A stretch of DNA of 64,000 nt from Muribaculaceae bacterium (GCA_016292745.1 JAEDFO010000001.1:124001-188000); one strand, 5' to 3'. Shown: positions 45,804-55,070, numbered from the stretch's first letter. Program-made: numbers and translations. Notes: generated by a model not told the origin, from the sequence alone.

Positions 45804-46439
45804 ATGACTGGAGTTTTATTTGACTTAGACGGCGTGCTTATTGATTCAGAATCAATATATTCAGAATTCTGGAGTAATATCGACAAATTATACCCGACTG
45901 GGATTGACGAATTTGCCTACCGCATTAAAGGCAGTAATCTTCAACGCATTCTTAACTTTTTCCCTGACAAAGAGATTCAGAAAGATATTCTGAAGCGCAT
46001 TGACGTCAGAGAAAAATCAATGATTTATCCTATTTTCCCGGGAGTAATGGATTTTCTTAACGAACTTAACGCTGCAAATATCCCGTGCGCAATTGTAACA
46101 AGCAGCGACATAACCAAAATGAACAACTTGTTTAAGCAACATCCCGATTTCAGAAGCCATTTCCAAGGAATGATAACGGGCGATATGGTAAGCAAATCTA
46201 AACCCGACCCGGAATGTTTCCATAAAGGAGCTCAAAGTATAGGTGTACCCATCAATGACTGTATTATTTTCGAGGACTCTCCTTCTGGGATTGAAGCCGC
46301 GCTGGCCACAGGCACCAAAGTGATTGCATTGGCAACGACTCTAAAAATTGAGGACATAAACAAGAAAGTCGACAAAATCATTAATTCATTTGTCGACTTC
46401 CATGTTAACGATATGTTAAGCGTCTTTAGCAAGCCTTGA
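45804..46439 (+). CDS. HAD-family phosphatase, beta-phosphoglucomutase-like
   Basis: This 211-residue HAD hydrolase has the nucleophile motif FDLDGVLIDSE, the motif II TSSD, a Lys in KSKPDPE and the acidic EDSPSGIEAA. The cap domain between residues 15 and 80 places it among beta-phosphoglucomutase/phosphoglycolate-type enzymes. The substrate cannot be told. Its 3' end overlaps the convergent nadC end by 14 bases. Confidence 0.88.
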   Translation: MTGVLFDLDGVLIDSESIYSEFWSNIDKLYPTGIDEFAYRIKGSNLQRILNFFPDKEIQKDILKRIDVREKSMIYPIFPGVMDFLNELNAANIPCAIVTSSDITKMNNLFKQHPDFRSHFQGMITGDMVSKSKPDPECFHKGAQSIGVPINDCIIFEDSPSGIEAALATGTKVIALATTLKIEDINKKVDKIINSFVDFHVNDMLSVFSKP

Positions 46440-47274
46440 AACTCATATCCAAGCCTTTAACAGAATGTGTGAGTGCACCTACCGAAATGTAGTCAACTCC
46501 ACATTCACCATAGGCACGGAGAGTGTCGAAGGTGATTCCTCCAGACGATTCGGTCTCGAAACGGCCACCGATAAGTTCCACAGCCTTCTTTGTAAGTTCA
46601 GGTGAGAAATTATCAAGCATTATTCTATCAACGCCACCAGTATTCAAAACCTGCTGCAGTTCGTCGAGATTACGCACCTCGATTTCTATTTTCATCTCCT
46701 TTCCCTTCTCGGCAAGATATTTGCGGGCTTTAGTAATTGCGTTTACAATACCTCCTGCAAAATCAACATGGTTATCCTTAAGTAGAATCATGTCGAACAG
46801 GCCAATTCGGTGATTGTAACCACCACCTATTTTCACAGCTTCCTTCTCAAGGATTCTCATGCCAGGAGTAGTTTTACGGGTATCAAGCACTTTTGTCTTC
46901 AATCCCTTGAGCTGTTCCATATATTTATGAGTTGTGGTGGCAATTCCACTCATTCGCTGCATTATGTTAAGCATCAAGCGCTCAGTCTGCAATAGTGATT
47001 GAACCTTTCCGGTAACTTCAAAAGCAATATCACCTTTCTTTACTCGAGCCCCATCGTTGATGAAAACATCTACCTTTAGTTCAGGGTCGAATTTATGAAA
47101 CACCATCTTGGCGATCTCTACACCGGCAATGATTCCATCCTCCTTGATAATAAGGCGTTGTTTTCCAATAGCATCAGCTGGGATGCAACACAATGTTGTA
47201 TGGTCGCCGTCGCCGATGTCTTCGGCAAATGACAGTTCAAGCAACTCGTCAATTAGTTCTTCTCTTGATTTCAT
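46426..47274 (-). CDS. nadC: Nicotinate-nucleotide pyrophosphorylase (carboxylating)
   Basis: The product of about 282 residues condenses quinolinate with PRPP to form nicotinate mononucleotide in de novo NAD synthesis. Key motifs are EDIGDGDHTTL, LNIMQRMSGIAT, DTRKTTPGMR, KIGGGYNHRIGL, and the C-terminal SGGITFDTLRAYGECGVDYISVG region. ATG 47274 is used; a TTG at 47280 would add two residues. nadA and nadB are not nearby. Confidence 0.97.
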   Translation of the reverse strand: MKSREELIDELLELSFAEDIGDGDHTTLCCIPADAIGKQRLIIKEDGIIAGVEIAKMVFHKFDPELKVDVFINDGARVKKGDIAFEVTGKVQSLLQTERLMLNIMQRMSGIATTTHKYMEQLKGLKTKVLDTRKTTPGMRILEKEAVKIGGGYNHRIGLFDMILLKDNHVDFAGGIVNAITKARKYLAEKGKEMKIEIEVRNLDELQQVLNTGGVDRIMLDNFSPELTKKAVELIGGRFETESSGGITFDTLRAYGECGVDYISVGALTHSVKGLDMSFKAC

Positions 47275-47313
47275 ATCCAATGTATATTGTTAAATTTTCA
47301 TTTGTCTCGATTA

Positions 47314-47344
47314 CAAAGTTAGCACATTTTAATATAAGGGCAAA
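47314..47344 (-). promoter_or_regulatory. Promoter of nadC
   Basis: On the minus strand TTTG (47344-47341), 19 bases, TAACTTTG (47321-47314): a textbook Bacteroidetes promoter. It separates nadC from the thiamine operon that ends just upstream. Confidence 0.75.
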
Positions 47345-47348
47345 TAAA

Positions 47349-48281
47349 TCACCGATTAAGATATCCGGCCTGAATGGAGCGCAACAAACATTCAACCATA
47401 TGTGTATACTTCATTTCATAACCATGAGCACGTGCCTCTTCAACCGGATTATCATACATATAACCGATTTCCATTTCTCGTCGGTTAAGGAAATCGAGCA
47501 TCATACTTGGCTTATAAGGCTTCATCTTCTTAGTTGCATCAAGCATTTTATCGGCAAAAGAATCGGGAATCTCTGCACCACATGAACGAGCCGCTCCAAT
47601 TACTTCAATCATAATGCAGCGTGCAAGTTCATATGTAGAAACATTGCCCACTATATGGTCAGTTGTCTTATTAAGCACTACCGATAACCCATTAAATGGA
47701 ATATTCCAAACAAGTTTTCGCCATCGCGCAGTATTCAAGTCAGGAACGATATCAACATCCACATTCACCGATTTCAGACTATCAGCAAAATTCAGAATAG
47801 TATCATTACCATGCTGGTAACACCCCACAGTCAAAGCGCCATAGTCGAGATGACTGATATGGGCCGGACCGATTTTGTTGGAGCATATAAATGCCATAGC
47901 TCCATAAATAGTATTATCCGGGAAATGCACAGCAAGTTCGTGTTCCATTCCAAGACCATTCTGTATAAGCAGAATAGTCGTGTTTTGTGAAACTATCGGA
48001 GCTATGAGTTGCGGCATCGTATTGTTCTTAATTGTCTTAAGACACACAATCACCACATCGCATTTTGGCATATCGGAAGAGTTATGATAAGCACAAACAT
48101 GAGGCAAATAAATATCACCGTCAACCGAATCGACTTTCAAGCCATCTGATAGTGCTGTTTCATAATCGGAATGAAACAAAAAATGCACATCACACCCAGC
48201 TTGCACTAATTTTACTCCATAGAATCCTCCTATAGCGCCACATCCAACAATTGCAAACTTCAAACCGGTCATAACAATCAT
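47349..48281 (-). CDS. 2-dehydropantoate 2-reductase-like protein (PanE/ApbA family)
   Basis: This 310-residue protein begins with the NADP-binding Rossmann motif AIVGCGAIGGFYGVKL. It has the family Lys in WRKLVWNIPFNGLS and the helical C-terminal domain. PanE reduces ketopantoate to pantoate for coenzyme A synthesis; other members act on different 2-keto acids. The ATG overlaps the thiamine pyrophosphokinase stop by one base (TAATG), so it is translated as the last gene of the TPP-riboswitch operon. A second in-frame ATG is at 48272. Confidence 0.88.
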   Translation of the reverse strand: MIVMTGLKFAIVGCGAIGGFYGVKLVQAGCDVHFLFHSDYETALSDGLKVDSVDGDIYLPHVCAYHNSSDMPKCDVVIVCLKTIKNNTMPQLIAPIVSQNTTILLIQNGLGMEHELAVHFPDNTIYGAMAFICSNKIGPAHISHLDYGALTVGCYQHGNDTILNFADSLKSVNVDVDIVPDLNTARWRKLVWNIPFNGLSVVLNKTTDHIVGNVSTYELARCIMIEVIGAARSCGAEIPDSFADKMLDATKKMKPYKPSMMLDFLNRREMEIGYMYDNPVEEARAHGYEMKYTHMVECLLRSIQAGYLNR

Positions 48282-48916
48282 TATTTAGGTAGATATGAGA
48301 AAAACACGATATAATCGCCATCAGCATGAATTTCAAAGGAGTCAGACAGGGCCTCGTTAAGTGTACCTTGCCACCACGACGTAAGTCGATGTAACGGGTA
48401 AACCAATCCATCAGAAGAAAAGTCGGATGATGAGAAATTGAAGACCGAAATTTGCTGATTGGGAAACGAACGGAATTCGGAGGTCTCGGTACAGGGGATG
48501 AAGCAACCATAGTCAGTAAGCATGGCAGCATTAATTCCTGAATGCATATAATCTATCAAAAGACTGATATTGCCTATGGTATGGTCCTCACGCTTTCCTG
48601 TAGCACCAACGATAGAAAAATAGTTGACATTCAGATTGTCGGCACAATAACGTATTGACTTGGTTAGATCGTTGATCTCCTGGTTTTCTGCAAGAATAAA
48701 ACGATTACCGAGTTGAATACGTAACAAAGGCGATAATGAGTCGCCATCGCCGATAACCAAATCAGGAGTAACACCATGATTAATGAGTGTATCGGCAGCA
48801 CCATCGCATGCCACAATCATTTTGGCGTTATCGATAGCCGACAACGGCAAGGTTGCTGTAGGGAAATCTCCGTTTCCGACAATTACTGTTTTTGACAGTT
48901 CGAAAGGATCAATCAT
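48281..48916 (-). CDS. Thiamine pyrophosphokinase
   Basis: This 211-residue enzyme makes thiamine pyrophosphate from thiamine and ATP. Family motifs: MIVACDGAAD, PDLVIGDGDSLS, NDLTKSIRY, GATGKREDHTIGN and a C-terminal beta domain (VFNFSSSDFSSDGLVYPL). It sits between the PnuT-like permease (8-base overlap) and the PanE-like gene (1-base overlap). Trapping imported thiamine by pyrophosphorylation fits its position in the operon. Confidence 0.95.
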   Translation of the reverse strand: MIDPFELSKTVIVGNGDFPTATLPLSAIDNAKMIVACDGAADTLINHGVTPDLVIGDGDSLSPLLRIQLGNRFILAENQEINDLTKSIRYCADNLNVNYFSIVGATGKREDHTIGNISLLIDYMHSGINAAMLTDYGCFIPCTETSEFRSFPNQQISVFNFSSSDFSSDGLVYPLHRLTSWWQGTLNEALSDSFEIHADGDYIVFFSYLPK

Positions 48917-49487
48917 CGTTGTCTTGCATTAATCGTTTCCACTTATAATAGCCAAAAATAGCAATTATTGTGTAGATTGCATATAGTGCAGAAGTAAAAT
49001 ATAATTCTTTATAAATATAAAGGCCTGTCGATACTGCATCTACTGCTATCCAGGCTATCCATTGCTCGACATATTTACGAGCAAGCATCCACAAGCCCAC
49101 TACACTGACAGCTGTGGTAAACGAATCGAGCCAAGGCACATTGCTGTCGGTGAATGTAATCAGTATGTATGCAAAGAGAAAGAACAAAGCCAAAGATATC
49201 ACCAATGATGCAACCAAACTGCGCCGAGGCAATCGGGTAATAGGCAACTCCGTCTGTTTCCCATTGTCGGTTCGCTTGCCAAAAGTCCATGCCAAATATC
49301 CATAAACTGCAATAAGCAGGTAGTAAATGTTTATACCGAAATCGGCATACAGTCCCGCATCATAATACACAAATACATAGATAGCAGGCATAATGACACC
49401 TGCTATCCATAATAATTTGTTGGCTCTATATTCAAGAACCAAATATATGAGGCCAACTATAGTTCCGGCAATTTCAAGCCAATTCAT
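48909..49487 (-). CDS. PnuC-family permease, probable thiamine transporter PnuT
   Basis: This 192-residue protein has about seven membrane segments and PnuC landmarks: an N-terminal WLEIAGTIVGLIYLVLEYR, a central NIYYLLIAVYGYLAW and a C-terminal WIAVDAVSTGLYIYKELYFTS. PnuC proteins move nicotinamide riboside by facilitated diffusion. The PnuT branch, found with TPP riboswitches and thiamine pyrophosphokinase, carries thiamine. The operon context here decides for thiamine. It starts 2 bases after the TonB receptor stop. Confidence 0.92.
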   Translation of the reverse strand: MNWLEIAGTIVGLIYLVLEYRANKLLWIAGVIMPAIYVFVYYDAGLYADFGINIYYLLIAVYGYLAWTFGKRTDNGKQTELPITRLPRRSLVASLVISLALFFLFAYILITFTDSNVPWLDSFTTAVSVVGLWMLARKYVEQWIAWIAVDAVSTGLYIYKELYFTSALYAIYTIIAIFGYYKWKRLMQDNDD

Positions 49488-49489
49488 AA

Positions 49490-51706
49490 TTAGAATTTAA
49501 ATGAAACACTTCCCATAAAATTGGTACCAGCCTGGGCTGCATATCCCGAATAGCGGTAGAACACTTTCTCATCACCATCAACATAATAGCCACCACCAGC
49601 ATAGCCATTGTTTTCATATTCCTCGTCGAAGAGATTGTAAATTGAGAATCCAATTCTTACGCTCTTTGTATGAGGCAATTTGAAATTGTATCCAAGATGA
49701 AGGTTCGAAACACAATATGCATCAAGGACCTGGTCCTCATATTCGGCGTTGGTCATATATTGTTTCGAAACATACTGGGTTGAAAGCGACAAATCGAAAT
49801 TGTTGTAGTTGAAATTGAATGAATTGTTGAAAATAAACGAAGGAGAGAAAGCAATGTGGGTATCGCCATGATTAATCTCAACAGGATTTGTCCACTCATC
49901 CTCGTAAACAGTTTCTACGAAGTCCTTGATTCGGTTCTTGCTGATTGTAGCATTGGCACTCCAAGTAAACCATTTTGCCGGATGCCAATCGGCAAAGAGT
50001 TCTACACCCATACGATAGCTCTTAGCTACATTAGCAGCCATTGCCTCGCCTATCTCGTTGAGTTCGCCAGTGAGCACCAACTGGTCGCGATACCACATAT
50101 AATAAAGGTTAGCACCTATGCTGAAACAATTGTTGTTGAATGTATAACCGAGCTCGTAATCGTATAGTTTCTCAGCTTTGGGATATTGAGCCACCTTGCC
50201 ATCGGTATAGTTGTTGCGGGTTGGCTCTTTTTGAGCAACCGAGAATGAGAAATATGCACGGTTATAATCGCAGAATTGCCAGTTAAGACCGGCTTTTGGG
50301 TTGAAGAAATTGAAATTGTCGTTGATATCAAGCTTCTGCATGTCGTCGATGTTATAATCGAAATTATCGTTCACACCGGCAATTGTATAGTTAATGTGGC
50401 GATACTGGAGGTCGACAAATGCATTAAGACCGGAAACAATATCGACAGTAGAGCGTGCATACATATTTACATCGGTCTTTTTGCCTGTGTTTCTGTAATA
50501 CTCGTGATATTCAGGCAACAAGCCTACAGCTTTCACCCACGGGGTATTACCGAAATGGTCACCATAATAGTGGTTTGCGGCCATGCCAGCCTGAGCATTT
50601 ACACGTCCTTTCTTGTAATTAAGCGAGAGCATACCACCACCAAAATGGTTGTCCATCTCTTTCTTTCTAACAAGGTCAGATTTCTTGGTGCCTATTTCAA
50701 CAGGATCAAAGCCATATTCGGCAAGAGTGCGTTTTGTCTTGTATTCCTCATAATAGCCATCACCTTTAGTGTAATGTAATGCAGCATTAAGCGACAACGA
50801 AGATGACAAACGCTGATTAAGAATCAACTGGAAGTTGAACTGCGCATAGTTATCTGTTTGGTCGTCGTAGTATGCTACATTTCCATTATCGTCGATATAC
50901 TCGCCACAAGAATTATAGGTGCGTCCGTAATTGAACATTTCTTCCTTCGATGCATAGTTCCATGCGTGATATGTCTTTTCCTTACCTCCAAAGGTAATGA
51001 ACTTCAGGGTAGTGTTATTATTGAAATAACCAGCCTGAAGGAAATATGAATTCAAGTTAACCGAAGCACGGTCGATATATCCATCGGTTCCAATGTTCGA
51101 AATGCGTGCGTCAACGGTCCAATGATTGTTAAGTAGACCCGAGGATACCTTCACGGTCTCCTTATGTGTGTTAAACGAACCATAAGAAGCATTGAATTCA
51201 GCCGATGGTGAGAAGCCGGCTGATTGGGTGAGCATATTAATGCTGGCACCGAAAGCTCCTGCGCCATTGGTCGATGTGCCAGCTCCACGTTGAATTTGAA
51301 TATCTTTCAGCGATGAAGCGAAATCAGGCATATTCACCCAAAACAGTCCATGGCTCTCGGCATCATTCATAGGAATACCGTTTGCTGTAACATTAATACG
51401 AGTGGCATCAGTACCACGAACACGAATTGATGTGTAGCCCACACCGGCACCGGCATCACTTGTGGTGATAACGGACGGGGTGTACTGCAAAAGGTAGGGA
51501 ACGTCTTGTCCGTAGTTAACTTTCTCCAATTCTTTGGCCGATACATTTGTAAAAGCCACAGGAGTTTTATCAGTAGCACGCGAGGCCACTACCGACACTT
51601 CATCAAGATTAACTACTTTAGTGGAATCGATTGCAGAATCAACTGCATACACATTGCTCGCTGAATATATCAGCGAAGCAATGAAGAGAAATTTAGTCTT
51701 CTTCAT
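49490..51706 (-). CDS. TonB-dependent outer-membrane receptor for thiamine
   Basis: This 738-residue receptor has a signal peptide ending VYA. A plug domain at about 35-165 carries VVNLDEVSVVASRATDKTP, IRVRGTDATRINVTANGIPMNDAE and IQRGAGTSTNGAGAFGASINM. A 22-strand barrel ends in an aromatic terminal strand (GSVSFKF). There is no SusC-type N-terminal carboxypeptidase-like extension and no SusD partner, so it is a vitamin-type rather than a glycan receptor. TPP riboswitch control and the following PnuT and thiamine pyrophosphokinase genes indicate thiamine or its phosphates as ligand. Confidence 0.93.
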   Translation of the reverse strand: MKKTKFLFIASLIYSASNVYAVDSAIDSTKVVNLDEVSVVASRATDKTPVAFTNVSAKELEKVNYGQDVPYLLQYTPSVITTSDAGAGVGYTSIRVRGTDATRINVTANGIPMNDAESHGLFWVNMPDFASSLKDIQIQRGAGTSTNGAGAFGASINMLTQSAGFSPSAEFNASYGSFNTHKETVKVSSGLLNNHWTVDARISNIGTDGYIDRASVNLNSYFLQAGYFNNNTTLKFITFGGKEKTYHAWNYASKEEMFNYGRTYNSCGEYIDDNGNVAYYDDQTDNYAQFNFQLILNQRLSSSLSLNAALHYTKGDGYYEEYKTKRTLAEYGFDPVEIGTKKSDLVRKKEMDNHFGGGMLSLNYKKGRVNAQAGMAANHYYGDHFGNTPWVKAVGLLPEYHEYYRNTGKKTDVNMYARSTVDIVSGLNAFVDLQYRHINYTIAGVNDNFDYNIDDMQKLDINDNFNFFNPKAGLNWQFCDYNRAYFSFSVAQKEPTRNNYTDGKVAQYPKAEKLYDYELGYTFNNNCFSIGANLYYMWYRDQLVLTGELNEIGEAMAANVAKSYRMGVELFADWHPAKWFTWSANATISKNRIKDFVETVYEDEWTNPVEINHGDTHIAFSPSFIFNNSFNFNYNNFDLSLSTQYVSKQYMTNAEYEDQVLDAYCVSNLHLGYNFKLPHTKSVRIGFSIYNLFDEEYENNGYAGGGYYVDGDEKVFYRYSGYAAQAGTNFMGSVSFKF

Positions 51707-51711
51707 TGTTA

Positions 51712-51784
51712 TATTTTCACTACGCCGGTATTAACCGGATCAGGTTCAAAGGGTATAATCTCAGCCTTTCGGCACCCCTAATAA
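51712..51784 (-). promoter_or_regulatory. TPP riboswitch (THI element)
   Basis: The minus-strand leader carries the conserved THI box in order: AGGGGTGCC, GGCTGAGA, ACCCTTTGAACCTGATC and GGTTAATACCGGCGTAGTG. The element ends only a few bases before the receptor ATG 51706. With so little room for a separate terminator, TPP probably acts by blocking translation initiation. Confidence 0.95.
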
Positions 51785-51801
51785 ATATGTTAATTGCGGT
51801 G

Positions 51802-51809
51802 CAAAGTTA
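51802..51809 (-). promoter_or_regulatory. -7 box of the thiamine operon
   Basis: Minus-strand TAACTTTG, with a predicted start near 51795, places the riboswitch at the very 5' end of the transcript. A TTTG lies 24 bases upstream, longer than the usual spacing. Confidence 0.6.
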
Positions 51810-51832
51810 AAAATTTATTTTTTCCTATAAAA

Positions 51833-51881
51833 GCAAAAATGCAGATAAGCTGGCAGAGCGACAATCGCTACCAGCTTATCT
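51833..51881 (-). terminator. Terminator of ribBA
   Basis: AGATAAGCTGG pairs perfectly with CCAGCTTATCT (11 pairs) with an inner AGCG/CGCT helix, 20 bases after the ribBA stop. On the minus strand it is followed by GCATTTTTGC. It isolates ribBA from the thiamine operon. Confidence 0.85.
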
Positions 51882-51901
51882 ATCAGGTATTCAACCGTTT
51901 A

Positions 51902-53125
51902 TCAATCTACTTTATTAAGCACGTGCCCCATACGTGCCTTCTTGGTGTGCATATAGAACCTGTTGTATTGGTTAGGAGCCACTTCAACAGGCACATTCTC
52001 GACTATTTTCAAATCGTAGCCTTCAAGGCCTATACGCTTCATCGGGTTATTGGTAATAAGCCGCATGTTTCTCACTCCAAGTTCATGGAGAATATTGGCA
52101 CCAACTCCATAATCGCGTTCATCGGCCTTGAAGCCAAGATGCAGATTTGCTTCTACTGTATCAAGCCCATTCTCCTGAAGTTTATATGCCTTTATTTTGT
52201 TCATCAGACCTATACCACGGCCTTCTTGACTCATATATAGCACTACACCTTTGCCTTCCTTATCAATCATTTGCATTGCCAGATGAAGCTGTTCACCACA
52301 ATCGCAACGCATAGAGCCAAATATATCGCCTGTCATACACGACGAGTGCACTCTCACAAGAACCGGTTCATCGGGCTCCCAAGTACCCTTAATAAGGGCA
52401 ATATGCTCTACATCGGTATTAATCTGACGGAAAGGAATAAGTTTGAAATGTCCGTATTGTGTAGGCATATCAACCTCCTCACCTCGTTCAACTATAGTTT
52501 CACGTTTTAAACGATATGATATAAGGTCACGTATTGAAATCAGACGGATGCCCCATTCATCGGCACGACGACGCAGTTCAGGCAATCGTGCCATAGAACC
52601 ATCGTCGCTCATTATTTCCATAAGCGCAGCTGCCGGATACAACCCCGCCAATCGGGCCATATCGACGCCGGCTTCGGTATGACCTGCCCGAGAAAGCACT
52701 CCCTTATCCTGCGCATAAAGCGGGTTGATGTGACCAGGACGCCCAAAGGTGTTAGGTGTCGCTTCTGGATCGGCCAAGGCTCGGATAGTTGCGGCACGGT
52801 CGTAGATGGAAACTCCGGTTGAGCAACCTTCCAGTTTATCTACCGTTACGGTAAATGGCGTACCCAGCACCGAAGTGTTGTCGATTACCTGATGCGGCAA
52901 ACCAAGTTCTTTACAACGCGATATTGTGATGGGTGCACAAAGCACTCCTCGAGCATTCTTCAGCATAAAGTTCACCTGCTCAGGAGTAATCTTCTCTGCT
53001 GCAACAATTAAATCGCCTTCATTCTCGCGATCTTCATCATCTACTACAATGACAAATTTACCTTCGCGGAAATCGGCAATTGCTTCTTCTATCGAATCTA
53101 ACTTAATAGTATCCATATATGTCAT
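51902..53125 (-). CDS. ribBA: Bifunctional 3,4-dihydroxy-2-butanone 4-phosphate synthase / GTP cyclohydrolase II
   Basis: This 407-residue fusion supplies both precursors of riboflavin. The N-terminal RibB domain (about 10-210) has DDEDRENEGDLIVAAE and RAGHTEAGVDMARLAG. The C-terminal RibA domain has the zinc site CMTGDIFGSMRCDCGEQL and QEGRGIGLMNKI. The ATG overlaps the stop of the LptF/G gene (ATGA); an in-frame ATG at 53116 is an alternative. No FMN riboswitch is seen, in keeping with its internal operon position. Confidence 0.97.
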   Translation of the reverse strand: MTYMDTIKLDSIEEAIADFREGKFVIVVDDEDRENEGDLIVAAEKITPEQVNFMLKNARGVLCAPITISRCKELGLPHQVIDNTSVLGTPFTVTVDKLEGCSTGVSIYDRAATIRALADPEATPNTFGRPGHINPLYAQDKGVLSRAGHTEAGVDMARLAGLYPAAALMEIMSDDGSMARLPELRRRADEWGIRLISIRDLISYRLKRETIVERGEEVDMPTQYGHFKLIPFRQINTDVEHIALIKGTWEPDEPVLVRVHSSCMTGDIFGSMRCDCGEQLHLAMQMIDKEGKGVVLYMSQEGRGIGLMNKIKAYKLQENGLDTVEANLHLGFKADERDYGVGANILHELGVRNMRLITNNPMKRIGLEGYDLKIVENVPVEVAPNQYNRFYMHTKKARMGHVLNKVD

Positions 53126-55044
53126 TCAATATCGTTATTATCTTTCTGTAGCAAAGTTATCAATTCCTTTGAAACATTCACTACTTTGTTGATATCTTGT
53201 TTTAAAATCTTTTGCTGATTGATTCCAATTAAATAGACCGGAACACTCAAAGGAATTGCAAAAATGGCAATTTTTCCAAACTTTTGATTGCGGAACGGTT
53301 GATAAAGCAACAGTTTTCTCAAAATAGGATAATCGGAAAGGCGATGAACAACGAGTATATCCTTTGAGTTTGATATGTATTCAACAAGCGATTCCAGGGT
53401 TTCTGACACAGTTCTCACTTCCAATGCACTGTATCCCTGAGTCCAATACTCATAGAATCGTTGACGTTTTTTGTGTGCCGACAGGAACTCGTTGCATAAA
53501 CATATCAGTTTATTGGTTCGGTCGATGGCTTCAGATTTCGACATGTCATCCATGACGATGTCCTTCATTTCAACATTGCGGACCTCTGCCCTACCGATGA
53601 GTTTACGGAAGAATATCACGTAGGCATCAGCATTGAACACTGCGCTGTCGTTAACGGCTTTATAGGTAAAGAACACACCAATTGGCGACAATACAGCCGT
53701 ACTGAGCCAAAGTCCTTGCCAAACGGGCCAGATACCCTCTTTCGCAAGTCGGAGACCGGAGTTATCAATAATATAGTAGAAAACAAAAAGAATAACCGAC
53801 ACCACAATAGGCACAGCTAATCCACCCTTCTTGATAATCGAACCAAGTGGGGCACCAATGAAGAAGAAAATAATGCAGGCAATAGCTAAAGTGAATTTTT
53901 TCTGTAGCTCAATATCGTGGCGACGTATGCTTTTACGCTCATCGGCAATTACATAGCCTTTAAACTCATAATCCTGCTTTGTCTGCTTGGCTCGACTTAA
54001 AGCCCCGCTGACACATTGTCTGCGCGACGAGAAATCACCTCCATTAAACAGAGTATCTATATCCAAAGGCTTGTCAAGTTTAACTTCCTGATTGATCACA
54101 TCGATATACTTGCCATCCTTGTATACCTTTTTTACAGCAGGGATTCCGACATAAGGCGTTGCTTTGAGTTGACCGGCATACAAGGTTCCAATGCTGTCGA
54201 TTCTACAGTTAACCGAATCGATTGTCGCACGCAATTCACTGATATTCTTACCTATATACTGATTACTGAGGACATCGTCGTCCATACGGTTGAAATTGGC
54301 ATCGAAAGGAATCAGTATATCCTTCGATTTGAATGTCTCTCTTCGATAAAGCATCCGTCGCTCCGATGCACGACTGTCCTTAAGGTCTTCAAACGACTCG
54401 CCACTACGCAGATTGAGCAAAAGATGCTGCTTATCGTCGGCAAAACTGAGTTTGCCGCTATCAGCCACAATAATGTTTGCCGTACCATAGCCTTGACTGA
54501 CATCGTATATCATCATATTATACAAATGCCCGTTCTCGGGGTTCTTCTGCTTCACGAAAATGTTATATCCCTCAATTTGGTCGTAAAACACACCCTCTGG
54601 TATTTCAAGTTCAGGTGATTTCTGACGCATCGAGAACAGCAAAGTCCACATTTTAACCTGCGCCTTTGGCAATACATTGTTCTGGAAAAAGAATGCACCC
54701 ACCGACACCATCGAAACAAACACAATCAGCGGCGACATAATCTTAAACAACGAAACTCCAGCAGCCTTCATAGCTGTCAGTTCAAGTTTCTCACCCAGAT
54801 TTCCGAAAACCATTAGTGATGCCAACAATATGGCCAAGGGTAATGCCAAAGGAACCATAGTGAGAGCAGCATAGAAGAACAGTTCGCATATGACATTGAT
54901 TGCCAAACCCTTTCCCACGAGGTCGTCGATATGGCGCCATAGAAACTGCATGAGCACGATAAAGAGACATATAAAGAATGTCATCATAAACAGCGGCAAA
55001 AACCGCTGCAATATGAATTGATATAGTTTCTTTACTCGTAGCAT
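53122..55044 (-). CDS. LptF/LptG family LPS export permease with C-terminal extension
   Basis: The product of about 640 residues starts at ATG 55044 (MLRVKKLYQFILQRFLP). Three membrane segments come first, with VPLALPLAILLASLMVFGNLGE typical of YjgP/YjgQ permeases, then a large periplasmic jellyroll, then three more segments (about 390-470). LptF/G extract LPS from the inner membrane with LptB. E. coli LptF and LptG are about 360 residues; here an extra cytoplasmic tail of about 150 residues ends with another hydrophobic segment (KIAIFAIPLSVPVYLIGI). ribBA follows with a 4-base overlap. Confidence 0.92.
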   Translation of the reverse strand: MLRVKKLYQFILQRFLPLFMMTFFICLFIVLMQFLWRHIDDLVGKGLAINVICELFFYAALTMVPLALPLAILLASLMVFGNLGEKLELTAMKAAGVSLFKIMSPLIVFVSMVSVGAFFFQNNVLPKAQVKMWTLLFSMRQKSPELEIPEGVFYDQIEGYNIFVKQKNPENGHLYNMMIYDVSQGYGTANIIVADSGKLSFADDKQHLLLNLRSGESFEDLKDSRASERRMLYRRETFKSKDILIPFDANFNRMDDDVLSNQYIGKNISELRATIDSVNCRIDSIGTLYAGQLKATPYVGIPAVKKVYKDGKYIDVINQEVKLDKPLDIDTLFNGGDFSSRRQCVSGALSRAKQTKQDYEFKGYVIADERKSIRRHDIELQKKFTLAIACIIFFFIGAPLGSIIKKGGLAVPIVVSVILFVFYYIIDNSGLRLAKEGIWPVWQGLWLSTAVLSPIGVFFTYKAVNDSAVFNADAYVIFFRKLIGRAEVRNVEMKDIVMDDMSKSEAIDRTNKLICLCNEFLSAHKKRQRFYEYWTQGYSALEVRTVSETLESLVEYISNSKDILVVHRLSDYPILRKLLLYQPFRNQKFGKIAIFAIPLSVPVYLIGINQQKILKQDINKVVNVSKELITLLQKDNNDIE

Positions 55045-55062
55045 TCCTAATATATTTTGGTG

Positions 55063-55070
55063 CAAATTTA
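55063..55070 (-). promoter_or_regulatory. -7 box of the LptF/G-ribBA operon
   Basis: Minus-strand TAAATTTG lies 18 bases before ATG 55044. This supports the internal start over the longer frame from 55080, which would begin upstream of the transcript. Confidence 0.5.

Noticed and set aside
54016..54618. Open frame of 200 codons opposite the LptF/G gene
   Set aside because: No start context, no motif, and the opposite strand encodes a clear permease.
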